From Nemophila menziesii (Eukaryota > Streptophyta > Magnoliopsida > Boraginales > Hydrophyllaceae), in contig JARWIR010000094.1 in assembly GCA_029959085.1 (NCBI GenBank), forward strand, positions 1,178,001 to 1,242,000: a stretch of 64,000 bases of DNA. Direction: 5' to 3'. Numbering within the stretch: position 1 is the first letter of the stretch; each line of letters begins with the position of its first letter. The notes beneath the pieces were generated by a model. It was given only the letters and a program-made list of their open reading frames with translations. It was not told where the DNA came from and searched no databases. This document shows positions 48,080 through 59,642 of this stretch, piece by piece. A program made the position numbers and the translations under genes.

Positions 48080-48901
48080 GTAATTGTTCTTTACTTTTAA
48101 TCATTATCTATTTAATTATTTAGTAATAGAGTTAAGTTGTTGCTTATAAGAAACCTAAAGAAGTAAGAATATGATATTAATTTTTTTTACAGCAATTTGC
48201 ACCATTTGTCCCTGTGTTATGCAAATTAATCAAATATACCCGTCTTTCAAAATGTATGTGTTATGCAAACTAATTAAAATATACCCTTCTTTCAAAATCT
48301 AGCAATTATATAGGGTTATTTTTACAATGTTTATACAGGGTTATATTTGTTACTCTTTAAAATAAATACAGGGGTTTTCTTCTTGGATAATAATATATTT
48401 CTATTACAAATTGGATAAGATAACCTTGTACTACTTTAATGCTTCATATTTTTATTTCCAAAAACCATTTTGGGGCCAATACACTAACCTGCTTTTTCCT
48501 ATTTTAGTAGAGTATTGGATTACTGACAAAAAAAATAGAAACGTAGAATATGATAAAACTTAAAATTTCACTTTATTGATTTAGAAAATGTAAAAGAAAT
48601 TACTCTAATTTCTCCATAATCTTTTCGAAAATTAGATCATATATTACCTTTATAGAATGTAATAGAATATTGTGTCTCCTTTTTTAATCATTGGTCTCAT
48701 TTGACTTAATCAATTTTTTGTAATTATAATGTGTATTATTGTGTTCATTAGAATTTAACTGAAGTAGATGATTAATAAAAAAAAACGAACAGAGAAACTA
48801 TATATTTATATTTATATTTATACTTATAAGAGTATAATAACCTTTATTATATATTATGCAAAATCGAAATAATTCTTTACTAATGTTAGTGAAAAATATA
48901 G
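48080..48901. other. Intron 2 of zinc-finger gene, unit c to d
   Basis: GTAATT donor to AAATATAG acceptor. Includes the doubled TATGCAAATTAAT block (48210-48300). No ORF. Confidence 0.5.
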
Positions 48902-49145
48902 GTATGACATTAAAAAAATTCCATATGCAAAGAGATTGTATGATCCCCAAATACAACTCTAAACATGCATATAGATAAATGTCATCTTAGTAAATTTTTA
49001 GAAACAACACAAATAGTGGCGGGAAAGCTACAACCAAGCGACCAAAGATCTAGTGAGGACATTTATGCATCAACCCACCCTTGTACATTGGAGTATCTTG
49101 ATACAGTGAGGGAACAATTGTTCCATCAAGCTACTTTTTATCTTA
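48902..49145 (+). pseudogene. UBZ4-like zinc-finger exon 3, unit d, left part
   Basis: The CPICK half is frameshifted as in unit c. The second half is well read: NMHIDKCHLSKFLETTQIV, then SSEDIYASTHPCTLEYLDTV, the clearest match to the DIYA..PCTLE.LD motif. It is interrupted after TTCCATCAAGCT by the DUF724 insert. The remainder of exon 3 and exon 4 are deleted. Confidence 0.65.
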
Positions 49146-49690
49146 GAACTATATGCCATTTTCTTATAAATTTGTATTGACGAAAAATATTTATAGATGA
49201 TGATGAGCTAATTGAAGAAGGATATAAAGAAATTGTACACGTGGCACCAAATAATGTGGAAGAGATGAGGGAGCAAAGCGAAAATTTAACAATTTTTGAA
49301 GTAAATACCGGGACAGTTGTGTTCTAGGATTTGGGAAACAGTCGAATCAATGGATGTATTTACAAGAATGCGACAAACGCTACAGTTTTCACCTTTGAAT
49401 GAATATGAAGAGAGATCCCGCGAAGAACTTGCGATAAACTTGATGATTAAATTTGCTTATAAAGCCGATATGATATCAAGATTATGTGTAGATGATATGA
49501 AATCTATCGATATTACCTCATTAGGACTATCCAAAATACCATTAATAATACTCGTATCTTTCATATGATCTACAGATAATCTTGATATCATATCCGCTTT
49601 ATAAGCAAATTTCATCATAAGTTTATCGCAATTCTTCATGGGATTTCTCTTCATTTCAAAGGTGAAAAATGTGGCGTTTGTGGCATTCTA
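49146..49690. repeat. Truncated DUF724 inverted repeat, unit d
   Basis: Left arm 49146-49502 and a shortened right arm 49559-49690 around a loop of about 56 bp. Both strands encode the same peptide across the stem (FAYKADMISRLCVDDMK on +, FAYKADMISRLSVDHMK on -). The outer part of the right arm is deleted: after GTGGCATTCT the sequence joins spacer (ACAAGTTAAAAAAA). Confidence 0.88.
49196..49500 (+). pseudogene. DUF724 domain fragment, unit d
   Basis: Acidic lead (DDDELIEE), then a frame with WETVESMDVFTRMRQTLQF, SPLNEYEERSREELAINLM, IKFAYKADMISRL. It keeps the SREELA positions better than unit c, but has lost the PF.K segment (a deletion around 49318 gives VVF-stop). Confidence 0.7.
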
Positions 49691-50189
49691 CAAGTTAAAA
49701 AAAAAGTATTTTTTTATCATTCTCTTTAATTTCATTCTTCTCTTTTCTGACAAAATAATCATCTCATCCATTGTTCTCATTGTCTTTGTTTTTCCACATT
49801 ACTTCGTTTTTCCAGATTGATTCGTCTTTATTTTTCTTTCTTATTTTGATCACTTACCTTTTTAGGTATTTTTTTAATTTAATAATCGATTCTTCTTTAG
49901 CACATTAATAAAATGTTCAAATCTTGTCAACTACTAGTACCCAATCTCTCATCTCATTAGTTACTTTACTCGCTCTCTCTCTTGAGAAGTGTTGAGACTT
50001 TTCATAATCTAATGGTCATAAATTTTATATGTTCATATTAATTGCTCATTTTCTATTTTTCAATCTAGATTATATATCTGTATTGTATATTCGTTTTCTA
50101 ATTTTTAAGGTTTTTTCTATTTAGTATATTTCATTTATTTTCTAATCGATTTTACTCAATATTTTTTATGTACGAGCCTTGAGTCTTTC

Positions 50190-51680
50190 TCGATCTGCTT
50201 GTGAAGAGTCCTCTAAGGAAAGAAAGGGAGTATTGTAATTCAATTAGATAAAGTGGATGAGAATGTAATAAGAAGTTAAACTTCAACATCTCGTGTGATT
50301 AAGAGTTTCTTTGTAGTTGAGAAGGCATTTCATATATTGTCTAAAAGGAAAATGGGCTCCAAAACTATTGTGTTTGTCTCAAGTGATGAAGATATGTATC
50401 TGGGTGTAATATTATAATTCAGCAAATAAGGTGAGTGAATTAAACCTCTGTGATATGGTTTTTGGAAATTTGTAGAAGGTTAGTCTAATGATTTTCCCTG
50501 ATTTGCACGTTTGTAATTCTCATGCTTCCCCTCTGAAAGCAATTGAAGGAGGACACCAAGATTTATGTGAGTATAAAATCTTCCATGATTTATCGTAATA
50601 TTACGGAAATCAAGGATAGTAACTTTAGTTTTGGGACATTGGAGGCTAGTTATGACTTACCTTTACTAATTAAAAGTGTTTTCGAGATGGGGTTTATTAC
50701 TTTGTCTAGACTTTTGAGATAGAGAGTTTTTCTATGAAGGTTAAGTTTAACGGAAATTTTTTTCCAGAAAATTATTAAGAAGATAATAAGCTTGATAGGA
50801 CAATTTTTAGTAAGTCTCCTAATTTCTACATGGTAAAGAGCATGACCAGTATTCCCTGGAAAGGTATTAGAAAAATTATTATCAAAGATAATATTTCAAA
50901 AAATATATTGGTGAATCCTCTTAAAAAATTATTGAAAAGTTATTTAATATTCGAAAAGATTGTTTGATAGGACAATATATAGTAAGTCTCCTAATTTCTA
51001 CATGGTAAAGATTGAAAAGATATTGGTGAATCCTCCTGGGATTAAGACTGAAATGATATTGGTGAATCCTCTTAAAAACTTATTGAAAAGTTATTTAATA
51101 TTTGATAAGATTGTTTGATAGGACAATTTTTAGTAAGTCTACTAATTTCTACATGGTAAAGAGCATGACTTGTATTCCCTGGAAAGGTATTGGAAAAATT
51201 ATTATCAAATATAATATTTTAAATATGAAATTGTTCCACTTTTAAAGTGAAGGAACTTATAACAAGATACTTGAGCAGGTGTGGAATTTTAGAAGCAAAA
51301 TCATGTTGTTAAGAAAGAGGGGTCATGGTATGATGCTTGAAAAGATAGATACTAAGATGTTCAATACTAAAGATGATTTCACTACAATTGTAGATAAAGG
51401 ATGTAATTTTATATGTGGGTAGTGCAATTCGTGTTGTTGATCAAATGGACGCAATTATTGTTACTAGACCAAGATTGACCTAGTATAGATTGTGTATTGA
51501 AATTAATATCTCTAGAAACTTAATTCATAAAGTTTATGGTTATATTAATTAATAAATGTGTCATGATGTTAAAGTGGTTTATGTGTGGTATTGCCTACTA
51601 AGTGTAAGGTTTGTAAGGAAGCAATTATAACATTGTGGATTGCACTACGAAAAAGAAAAAAATGTAGGTAAATGTTTAAG
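50190..51680 (+). pseudogene. LINE ORF1 remnant with internal tandem duplications, unit d
   Basis: Same remnant as 36130-37415. A segment (GATAGGACAATTTTTAGTAAG ... TGGTGAATCCTC) is present about three times between 50790 and 51190, unlike in the other units. The VCIEI-like block and zinc-knuckle trace follow. Confidence 0.6.
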
Positions 51681-52118
51681 CACCATGATAAACGATAGTT
51701 TCTACATTAAATGTAAGGGAGGTCAATAGGTCCTTCTAAATTCATTAAATAAATTAAAATAGATGTTGTGTGTCTACTAGAAACTAAAATGGTAAAATCC
51801 AAATATGATAAATTTTATAAACATTTCATTGGTTGGGAATAATGTAATGATTAATTCTTGCATTTCAAACTTGACAATGATAAAAAACATTGGGAACACT
51901 TGTTTAAGCATTGGGTGAACTGTTATTGAACACTAAGTGGTACATCAAACACCGAGCACAATTATTTACCATTGAAAAAAACATTTAACACAAAATTTCA
52001 AAATTTAACATTGAAAAATAACGAAACATTTCATTTTTTATTAATACACTAACCAATATACATTGAGAGCTTTGACCTTGACACACGGGTTAAAAATATT
52101 ATCATAAAAAAAGCTTAC

Positions 52119-52345
52119 TAAATTATCGATAAGACTGAAATAGTAGCCGCGTCCCTCATCAGAGGCTAACCTAGTTCCTGTACTAAACATTCCTTGAAAT
52201 CACGAATGTTCAGTACTGTTCCTGCTCCTTGAGTGTACAATATGGATCTATTCTGTAAACATACGAGATCCATTTAATCTTCCTCTTCAATTTTATCTGC
52301 AGTTGGACAACTTTTAACAGAGGGACTTTGACAACAATCAAGAAA
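52119..52345 (-). pseudogene. Minus-strand exon of unknown gene, unit d
   Basis: Copy of 45485-45723, with the TTTCAG acceptor and GTAAGC donor kept and a small deletion after the RS.L block. Confidence 0.5.
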
Positions 52346-53528
52346 CTGAAAAAGGGTAAAATGCAATTTTTGTTATAAGAGTGTGATCAAGTAGTTGAGG
52401 TAAAATATAACATAGTTCATCTTTGTTTCAAAAGCTTCAGATTTGACACAATTAACAGAATAAACTATGATCTTTGATGTAATGTTTAAGTAAATAAATG
52501 AAAATTTAAAAGGAAGAATCCTAGAACATTTTTTATTCTGATGCTATGTATTTTGACAAGTATAGGATCAGTGGTTTTAATAAAAAGAAAAGGTTATAAT
52601 GTTTAATATATGGACCTATAATGTATTCAGGACTTAACCGGTGAGGGTTAAAAGTCTAAAAGTTAAATTTGGTTGACATAAATATTGAAATACAATAGCT
52701 AAATTGTATAAATAAGTAACTCAATGCATACTAAAAATAAACAAAAAATTTATATTCCAAATAAGACTTATAGATATCTACTATGAAGACTTAGAGTATT
52801 TTATAAGCTCACTATTTTTTTTCAAATACTTTTTTTCTAAATACATTTCTCCGACAAATTCGCATCGAATAACATTCTCAGCTTTGAATTGTTTTTGCCA
52901 AGTTAAAATAGAGCAAATTATCCCAGATAAGAAAGTTTCCAATAAGAGGGTGCTATTCAAAGAGTAAGCTTGTAAAAAATTAGGCATAAAAAACAACACT
53001 TTATGAATCATGATGATAAATGTTTGATCAATGAAAAATCAACCACAAACATCAGTGGGTCTAGCAGCAAATAAAGAAGTCTCATGTAACAAGATTTATT
53101 TTTCTATAATTACAAAATTAACCATTAATTCGAGGTTCTTTGTTTTGGTTTTCGTAAAAGTTATTTGGATACTGTAAGGTAAATTAAAAATTAAAGGTAG
53201 AGCATGATATATTATAAAGTTAGATAGGGGTTTGATAATCGTTCTGAGAATCTTGATTTTAATGTTATAGAATTTAGTGTTTGTTCCATGTATTAAGTTT
53301 AAGTGGTGCATGTTTAAACTACTCATGCATTTATATCCTGGAAGTTGTTTTGAAAAAAAATTATTTTATCTTTAGATAAAAAAGGTCTAATTCTCTGTAA
53401 AATATTCCTTTTTTTCTAATAAGATTACCTAGTTAGTTGAGAAACTTTTGTTAGAAATCAGAAGGTGAGTGTGGCATAGCCTCTAATATGGTTGCACACT
53501 AAACCGCAAAAATGCACAAGACCCAACA
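52346..53528. other. Spacer of unit d
   Basis: Homologous to 20009-21180. It ends abruptly in the ACCGC patch upstream of where the promoter should be and joins the GMI1-like fragment at about 53529, so unit d has no promoter, exon 1 or exon 2. Confidence 0.55.
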
Positions 53529-53531
53529 CTT

Positions 53532-54132
53532 GTGCCTAATATCAAGAAGATATCATGTTATGACTTAGAAAAGATCTTCAATTTTTGTGTACTTTTGCCT
53601 AATGGTAAGAGTGTGGAAGTAAAAATAAATAAAACTCGCAATGAAATTCCATTGAATGAGTTTGATGATGTGGTAAAACAAGAATATATGAGAGATTTAG
53701 AGTCTAAGAAAATCCAAAGACTAGTGAACTGGAGCAGCGATGATTTACATTTTGTTGAGGATTTATATGACACAGAGATTCGTAACAAAATGGATCTCAG
53801 GATTTTTAAGCAGAAGCATAATAGGCTCTTGCCCAAGGTTTGACAATGTTTTTGTCATGAAAATTAATGACCTTTAGTAGTTTACATTATGAAAAAAATT
53901 CTAAGTTCTTGTTCTGTGTTTTGGTTTGTAACATGACGAATTGAAGGAATCTAGTACATTCACGTTTGTATATTTACATACATTCTAAATTATTATTATT
54001 TCTTTAACAAATGTGTGCATTATACTAATAGTAATACTCAGTGTGTTCTTAATTTGCTATGACAGAATATGTGGGATCTTACCCCACATACAGATTTATT
54101 AATGGAGTTGCCTTCAAAATATACATTTGAGA
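53532..54132 (+). pseudogene. GMI1-like gene fragment, second locus (exons 1-3)
   Basis: Exon A 53532-53837 (KIFNFCVLLPNGKSVEVKIN ... FKQKHNRLLPK|GT), exon B about 53933-53962 with its acceptor destroyed (AACATGAC instead of AACAGGAT), exon C 54066-54132 (NMWDLTPHTDLLMELP, YTFE) cut off before ALADL. It keeps Trp in NMWDL where 23929 has Leu. No inverted partner is present here. Confidence 0.78.
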
Positions 54133-54139
54133 GGAACTG

Positions 54140-54925
54140 GTGGTGTCACTTCAAATCTTTGTAATATGATAAGACAATTCCCAAAATTGTAAATATGTTT
54201 TCCACCATGGTAAATAAAGATAATAAATTAATACAAGATAAATCAATATAGAGCTAAAACATTTATTAAAATTTTTGTATGCATTATTTAAGATCAATTA
54301 TATTGATTATATAATCATGACATACTCTTTAAATAGGATTAAATGCATAACATGGTTATTTTCATACTTGTAAGGAGATTTATGATCTCATACCACATAA
54401 TTTTATATGAAAAATTAATTAAATTATACCACAAAACAAAACTAAGCATTTATAATTGAGAATAGTTATGTCTAAAAAAATTGCTTAATGTCATTATGAT
54501 AGAAATATTTATTATGATGAATATATTTTAGAAAAATGATAAAAATAATATAATATAATTTTATTATAGTAAATATTTATTAAACATCTATTTTTATATA
54601 AAATCAACTCACTTAGAAAAAAAAATCAATGAACATAAAGGTTAGTAAAATAATTCTACAAAGAAAATGAACTTTGAAATAAAAAGAAAAATAATGGGAC
54701 ACCGAGATCTCACTTTACAAATGAAAGGAACCTAACTATGTTTATGGTATAAAAATGTTAGATATTCAGCCTTTATTCATCATTAATACACTCCAAACAG
54801 TAAAAATAAGTATTTTAGCAATAATGAATCAAAACTAGTCTATATTAGATCAATAACATGTTACGCACAACCCATATAAAAATTTGGTTATATAAATGAT
54901 CTAAGTAAATTGTAGAATGATTGAA
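54140..54925. other. AT-rich insertion relative to the 24 kb locus
   Basis: The 24 kb counterpart passes from GGTAAAGAAAG straight to the MITE; here about 1.3 kb intervene (54200-55500). No ORF is seen in this part. Confidence 0.5.
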
Positions 54926-55165
54926 GATTAAAATATGCTTATTGTTAAAAGACGGAGAGCTAGAAGACTCAAGATTATACATACCCGTTGATCTTTAAAA
55001 AATTTGTAGAATGCTTTAAGAGAAAAATGGTTTCCAAAAAATATAGGATGTAGGGTGAATAAGGTTAGGGTGGAAGAGGGAGAGGGGAGAGAGGGGAGAG
55101 AGGGGTATTTAAGAAGAGGAGAAAATAGTGTTGTATGTTTTATTTTAGAGCCCACATTGTCATAA
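54925..55165 (-). promoter_or_regulatory. Minus-strand promoter/5'-leader-like segment
   Basis: Read on the minus strand: TTAAATACCCC (TATA-like), a pyrimidine-rich leader (CCCTCTCTCCCCTCTCTCCC), then GGGTATGTATAATCTTGAGTC with TAGCTCT..GTCTTTTAA. This last part matches the donor-side sequence of the dispersed segment at 56960-57000 and 5810-5860, suggesting the 5' end of a related gene in opposite orientation. No coding exon follows. Confidence 0.4.
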
Positions 55166-55502
55166 CATAGTTTTTTTGCTATCTTTATCGTTTTAAAATT
55201 ATTATCAATATAGCCCCTAACAGATTGAATTTATTTTCTAATACCTCATTTTTCTTGAGATTTGTTTTAATTTTAATGTCGAATAAGACAAATTGAATAC
55301 GTATAGTTCCGACATTTAATGTAATTAAATTAGTATATATCTATTATATATAAAAGAAACTTATGCATTTTCTCATTCAATAGTATTAATGATTTTGTCC
55401 AAAAAAGAATTTTAAAAAATGTGAATTCATTTGGAATAGTAAATTATTAACAGATCATTTAGTATTCTTAGAAATTGAGGTTATACCTTATTAAATTATA
55501 TT

Positions 55503-55737
55503 ATGTGCCCGTTTAGAAGTGTTTTTCTAGAAAAACACTTAAAAGTATAATTAAAACTTTTAAAGTGTTTTAAACCCCGAAAAACTATTTTGTGAGAAAC
55601 ACTTAATATGTTCTTCTTAAAAAAACAATTAAAGTGATTAATGATGTCAAAATTATTTTTAATTTTTTTTTAAATTTTAATTTTTATTCAATAAGAACTT
55701 TTTATTTTTAGGATAAGCACTTCCAAACGGGTCTTAT
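55503..55737. mobile_element. MITE with CCCGTTTRGAAGTG terminal inverted repeats, copy 2
   Basis: Left GTGCCCGTTTAGAAGTG, right end reverse-complements to GACCCGTTTGGAAGTGC. TTAT on both sides. Better terminal match than the copy at 24175. Confidence 0.7.
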
Positions 55738-56640
55738 ATTGTATTAATTATTTTAAAAATGATAATATATTATTTATAAACTGAATCTTCCTATTTTGAA
55801 AAGTGTAGGCTCGGTAAGAGTATTAAAGATAATTCCTAAATAATAGTTTAATTACATAAAATTGAGAATTTTTACTTTGATATATGTTTCGAGTAAAAAG
55901 TAGTCTACAAAAGTTAACATCCCAATATATTTATTTTTGAAAATATTATACTTCTTGTTAGATTTGTATTAACCATAATTTAAAATATATCTGAATCATG
56001 AATATATAAAGCACATCACTAATTTATCAAATATTATACGATTGAATAGTCTTGGATTAATCTTCATTATATGTTTGTGCTATTATATATAAGTATATGA
56101 TATTGGATAGTCAATAATTTAATATTTCTGGTTCCAAAAATGAAGTGGCTATTCCATTGCTAAATGTGTAGGGAACGTTCTCGTCCACCTAGGCATGTCT
56201 TTCACGAACATATGTTTAATCTTAGATAATAAAAGCAATCTCACATATATGAATTGGATGATGGTTTTCGCTTAAACTCCTTTATTGTATTTCTATTTTC
56301 AGTTTAATGAAACAATATAAAATCTTTGAATATTCTTCTCAATCTTTTTTTTACTAGTAAGTATGATAAATTCATATTTTATTAGCCTTATATAATGTTT
56401 TATGTTTATAATTCGTACAAAATATTGAGTTTTTTTATCATTATATTATTTAACTATCTTTTGAACTATTTTACATTATATAGAATATGTTATTAATACT
56501 ATATACACCCTTTGTTTCAAAATAATTGTCCACATTAATTTTCACACATATTAAGAAATGTAATAATTATAGCGTTGAATTGCTTAATTTTTTAACTAGC
56601 GTATCACTTTTTGAAAAAAATATTTAATACAATGATACGT
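55738..56640. other. AT-rich region with MITE-like fragment
   Basis: 55740-55975 matches 24411-24655; 55975-56640 does not. TTTCAAAATAATTGTCCAC near 56515 resembles the start of a common plant MITE class. No gene. Confidence 0.45.
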
Positions 56641-56644
56641 CATT

Positions 56645-57000
56645 TAATATGATACAATGTATTTTTCTAATTATAATTAAGGATAATTAGTTATTTCTTC
56701 AGTATGAATCATAACTCGTGGGAGATATTATGGTTATAATTCCAAAATATAATATACTTAAAAGATAAAGATAGAAACAATAACTATGTTATGATTGTCT
56801 ATGTTTGGATATGTATATAAGTATATATATAATATTGTAAATTCCAAATAAACAAATACACATACACATACACACAAAAGCAATTTCACCTTTACCACGT
56901 CACTACAAAGGCATTTTTATCTTAAAGCAATTTCGTAAACAACATCAACACCAACAACAGGTATGTAATTTAAATCTTGAGTCTTGTAGCTCTTTGTCTT
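56645..57000 (+). repeat. Promoter/5'-leader-like dispersed segment, copy 3
   Basis: Related to 5390-5860 but diverged. TATA-rich stretch (56815-56840), leader ACACACAAAAGCAATTTCACC, then CAACAACAG|GTATGTAA, a good donor that is degraded at 5813. A stop-free patch (SHSYGPSPS) follows at about 57015. Confidence 0.45.
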
Positions 57001-57229
57001 TTGAAAGATGGATTATTTTGAGTCATTCTTATGGACCTTCCCCAAGTGTTTGTAATCTTCACTTAGGGCATTCGACATTTAAAAAGAAAAGTATTTAAAA
57101 AAATTGTTTTATATGTATGAATATTTGTCATTTGTATAATTAAATATATATTGACTTATACTGTCATTCATTAAAAAAATAGTTAATATCAAGACTTATA
57201 ATTAATTTTTTGTTTAATATAGGGACCTT

Positions 57230-57725
57230 GAGTATAATATTTCATATTATAAATACATATAGAGCATTTAATTCAAAAAACCATTTTGGGGCCAATATCC
57301 CAACCCACTTTTCCCTATTTCAGTAGAGTATCGGATTACCGACCAAAAAAATAGAACATGAAATATGATAAAACTTAAAATTTCACTTTCTTGATATAGA
57401 AAATCTAAAAAAATTATTTTAATTTGTCTCATAATATTTTTGAAAATTAGATCCTATATTACCTTTATATAATGTAACAGAGTATTGTGTCTTCCTTTTT
57501 AATCATTGATCTCATTTGACTAAATTAATTTTTCGTAATAGTAATGTGTATAATGGTGTTTAATAAAATATAATTGAAGCGGATGACTAATAAGAAAAAT
57601 AATCAGGGAAACTATAGATTATTTTATATTTATACTTGTAAAACTATAATAACCTTTATTATATATTATGCAAAATCAGGATAATTCTTAATTAATAGTA
57701 TACACTTTATCAGTGAAAAATATAG
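57230..57725. other. Intron 2 remainder, unit e
   Basis: Homologous to the 3' part of intron 2 in other units (40690-41119), ending in acceptor AATATAG. Exons 1-2 of this unit are missing. Confidence 0.5.
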
Positions 57726-57765
57726 GTATGACAGCAAAAATTTGTCCCATATGCAAAGAGATTGT
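57726..57765 (+). pseudogene. Zinc-finger exon 3, unit e, first piece
   Basis: GTATGACA... reads MTAKICPICKEIV: the only copy that keeps the first Cys pair (CPIC) of the UBZ4-like finger in frame. The first intron phase (G|GT ATG) fits exon 2 of other units (MEDWG). It is interrupted here by a hAT-like element. Confidence 0.7.
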
Positions 57766-58440
57766 AAGGGCGGATACCTTCAAGTCCCAGGGGGCTCAAG
57801 CCCTCCCCCTTGAACCCGTAAATTTTAGAATACGTCAATGTAATTTTGTCCCGAAAAATAATTTAAACCCCTCTGAATATTTATGTAAACCGTGTATACT
57901 GTAAAGAACACATAAGTTATTATGGCTTAATAGTATAGAACTTTGTATTTTAGCATTAAAATGGAGGTTAGGTGTTCAAATCTTAGCAATTGCTTTGTCT
58001 TTTTTATTAATAAAGATTTATGTTATAAATTTGTCAACTTTTATAAAACCTATTATGAGTTTGATGATAGTATTACTTAGTAATTTATTATTTATATTAC
58101 TCAAATAAAATTAGTGTTTAATTTTTACAAATCATTAATTTCTCATCTTTAAAAATTAAAATATAACATATGGTATATTAATAATTTAAAATAATACTAC
58201 TAATACCATATAAATTAAGTGTATATAATGGTGTTGGTTTACATATTTTTGGGGTAACTAATAACAGATAAATCCATCAATTAAAGAAAAAAAAACGTCA
58301 AGACGTTGGATTCTCTTAGTTGCATTGCTAGTTATATGTTTATGTGTCATATTTTTACCTTAAAAATCTCTAGAAGCATTGACTCCTGACTCCCATATAT
58401 TTTAAGCCCCCTCTCAATTTAGTTTATGGATCCGCCTCTG
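57766..58440. mobile_element. hAT-like non-autonomous element inside zinc-finger exon
   Basis: Ends AAGGGCGGATACC and GGATCCGCCTCTG form imperfect inverted termini of the GGGGCGGATCC type common in plant hAT-like elements. Near the ends are GGGGGCTCAAGCCCTCCCC and AAGCCCCCTCTC. No transposase. No clean 8-bp duplication is visible; unit d (GATTGTATGATCCCC) shows the empty site. Confidence 0.65.
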
Positions 58441-58763
58441 ATCCCCAGATACAACTCTTAACATGCATATGGATAAATGTCATCTTAGTAAATTTGCTGG
58501 GACAACACAAATAGTGGCACGTAAGCTACAGACTAAGCAACCAAACCCGACCTTGTACATTAGAAGAGCTGGATACAGTGAGGGGAACAACTTTTCCATC
58601 AAGCTCGGGAACAACTTTTCCATCACGCTCAGGTATACCTGTAAGTCAACAGATTGATCCCCAAGGTGACATCGATAGGAAAGGGAAGAGACATGTGGCA
58701 GAAGAACCCGAAAGTAGCAATTCTCGTAAAGGAAGGAAAATACCAACTGGACGTAGACACCAG
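58441..58763 (+). pseudogene. Zinc-finger exon 3, unit e, second piece
   Basis: Continues with PDTTLNMHMDKCHLSKFAG, then a deletion removing the DIYA motif, a 24-bp in-frame tandem duplication (GTTFPSSS, GTTFPSRS at 58580-58630), and a long open tail: SQQIDPQGDIDRKGKRHVAE, EPESSNSRKGRK, TGRRHQ, ending at CAG|GTATAA (58763). The polar, basic tail is unrecognised. Confidence 0.65.
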
Positions 58764-59642
58764 GTATAATATTTTTCTCCCTTATTGATTAATAGATGTC
58801 ATGATCCTCGTCAAGTATTCATAACTTCCAGTTGGTCCCTGGTTATTTAAGTTTATCTTCATAATTTTTGATTTATATTATCGGTTTGTTTTGTTGTTTA
58901 TATGATATAATATAGGTTACTTTTAAACATTTATGGACTTATAGTGAGATTAATTTAAAAAATAGGAAACATATTGTTTAATTTTTGCATAATGTAATTT
59001 TTTATTCGGTTTCAATTGGTCTATATTTTTAGCATATCTTATTATGCTTTTAGTTATAGTATTTGTATGAATATTTTGTTATATATTTGATAAATATAGG
59101 GTATATGTATACCACAGGTACTAATAGTGTGATTATATAAAAAACAAATTATGGCAATTTTTGCAAAATATAGGGACCTATAGTGCAATTAAATTAAAAT
59201 AAAATATACCATTACCCCAATCACTTAGCCCCCTATACAAGTATCTTGATCCACCCCTTATTAATATTGTATGAATTATTTGAATTATTTAAACATAAAA
59301 ATAATGAAAAGAATAACAAGTCTTATTATGCGCCATAATTCTTAACACTATTATGGATTTATAAGAGATGAATTAATCATTAGTTAAGGATGAAATTTCT
59401 AGGAGAATAACACATGTTTTATCTCTTGATAAGACATAATGATTTTTATTAATGGACCTATCAAAAAAAATGTTACACTGAAATTATTCTAATCCAGTTT
59501 GATTTTGGTTGGGTAAGTTGATATAAGGTTACTCAAACTTGGTCATCTTTTGATATTTTATTAAAACTTAATAATTTAAAATGAAAAACTCAACAATCGT
59601 TATAAAAATAAAAAGATTAACAACCCAAAATGTAAAATACAA
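58764..59642. other. Intron/spacer, unit e (exon 4 deleted)
   Basis: Homologous to 8939-10270, except that exon 4 is missing: ACAAGTCTTATT joins ATGCGCCATAATTC. Confidence 0.5.
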
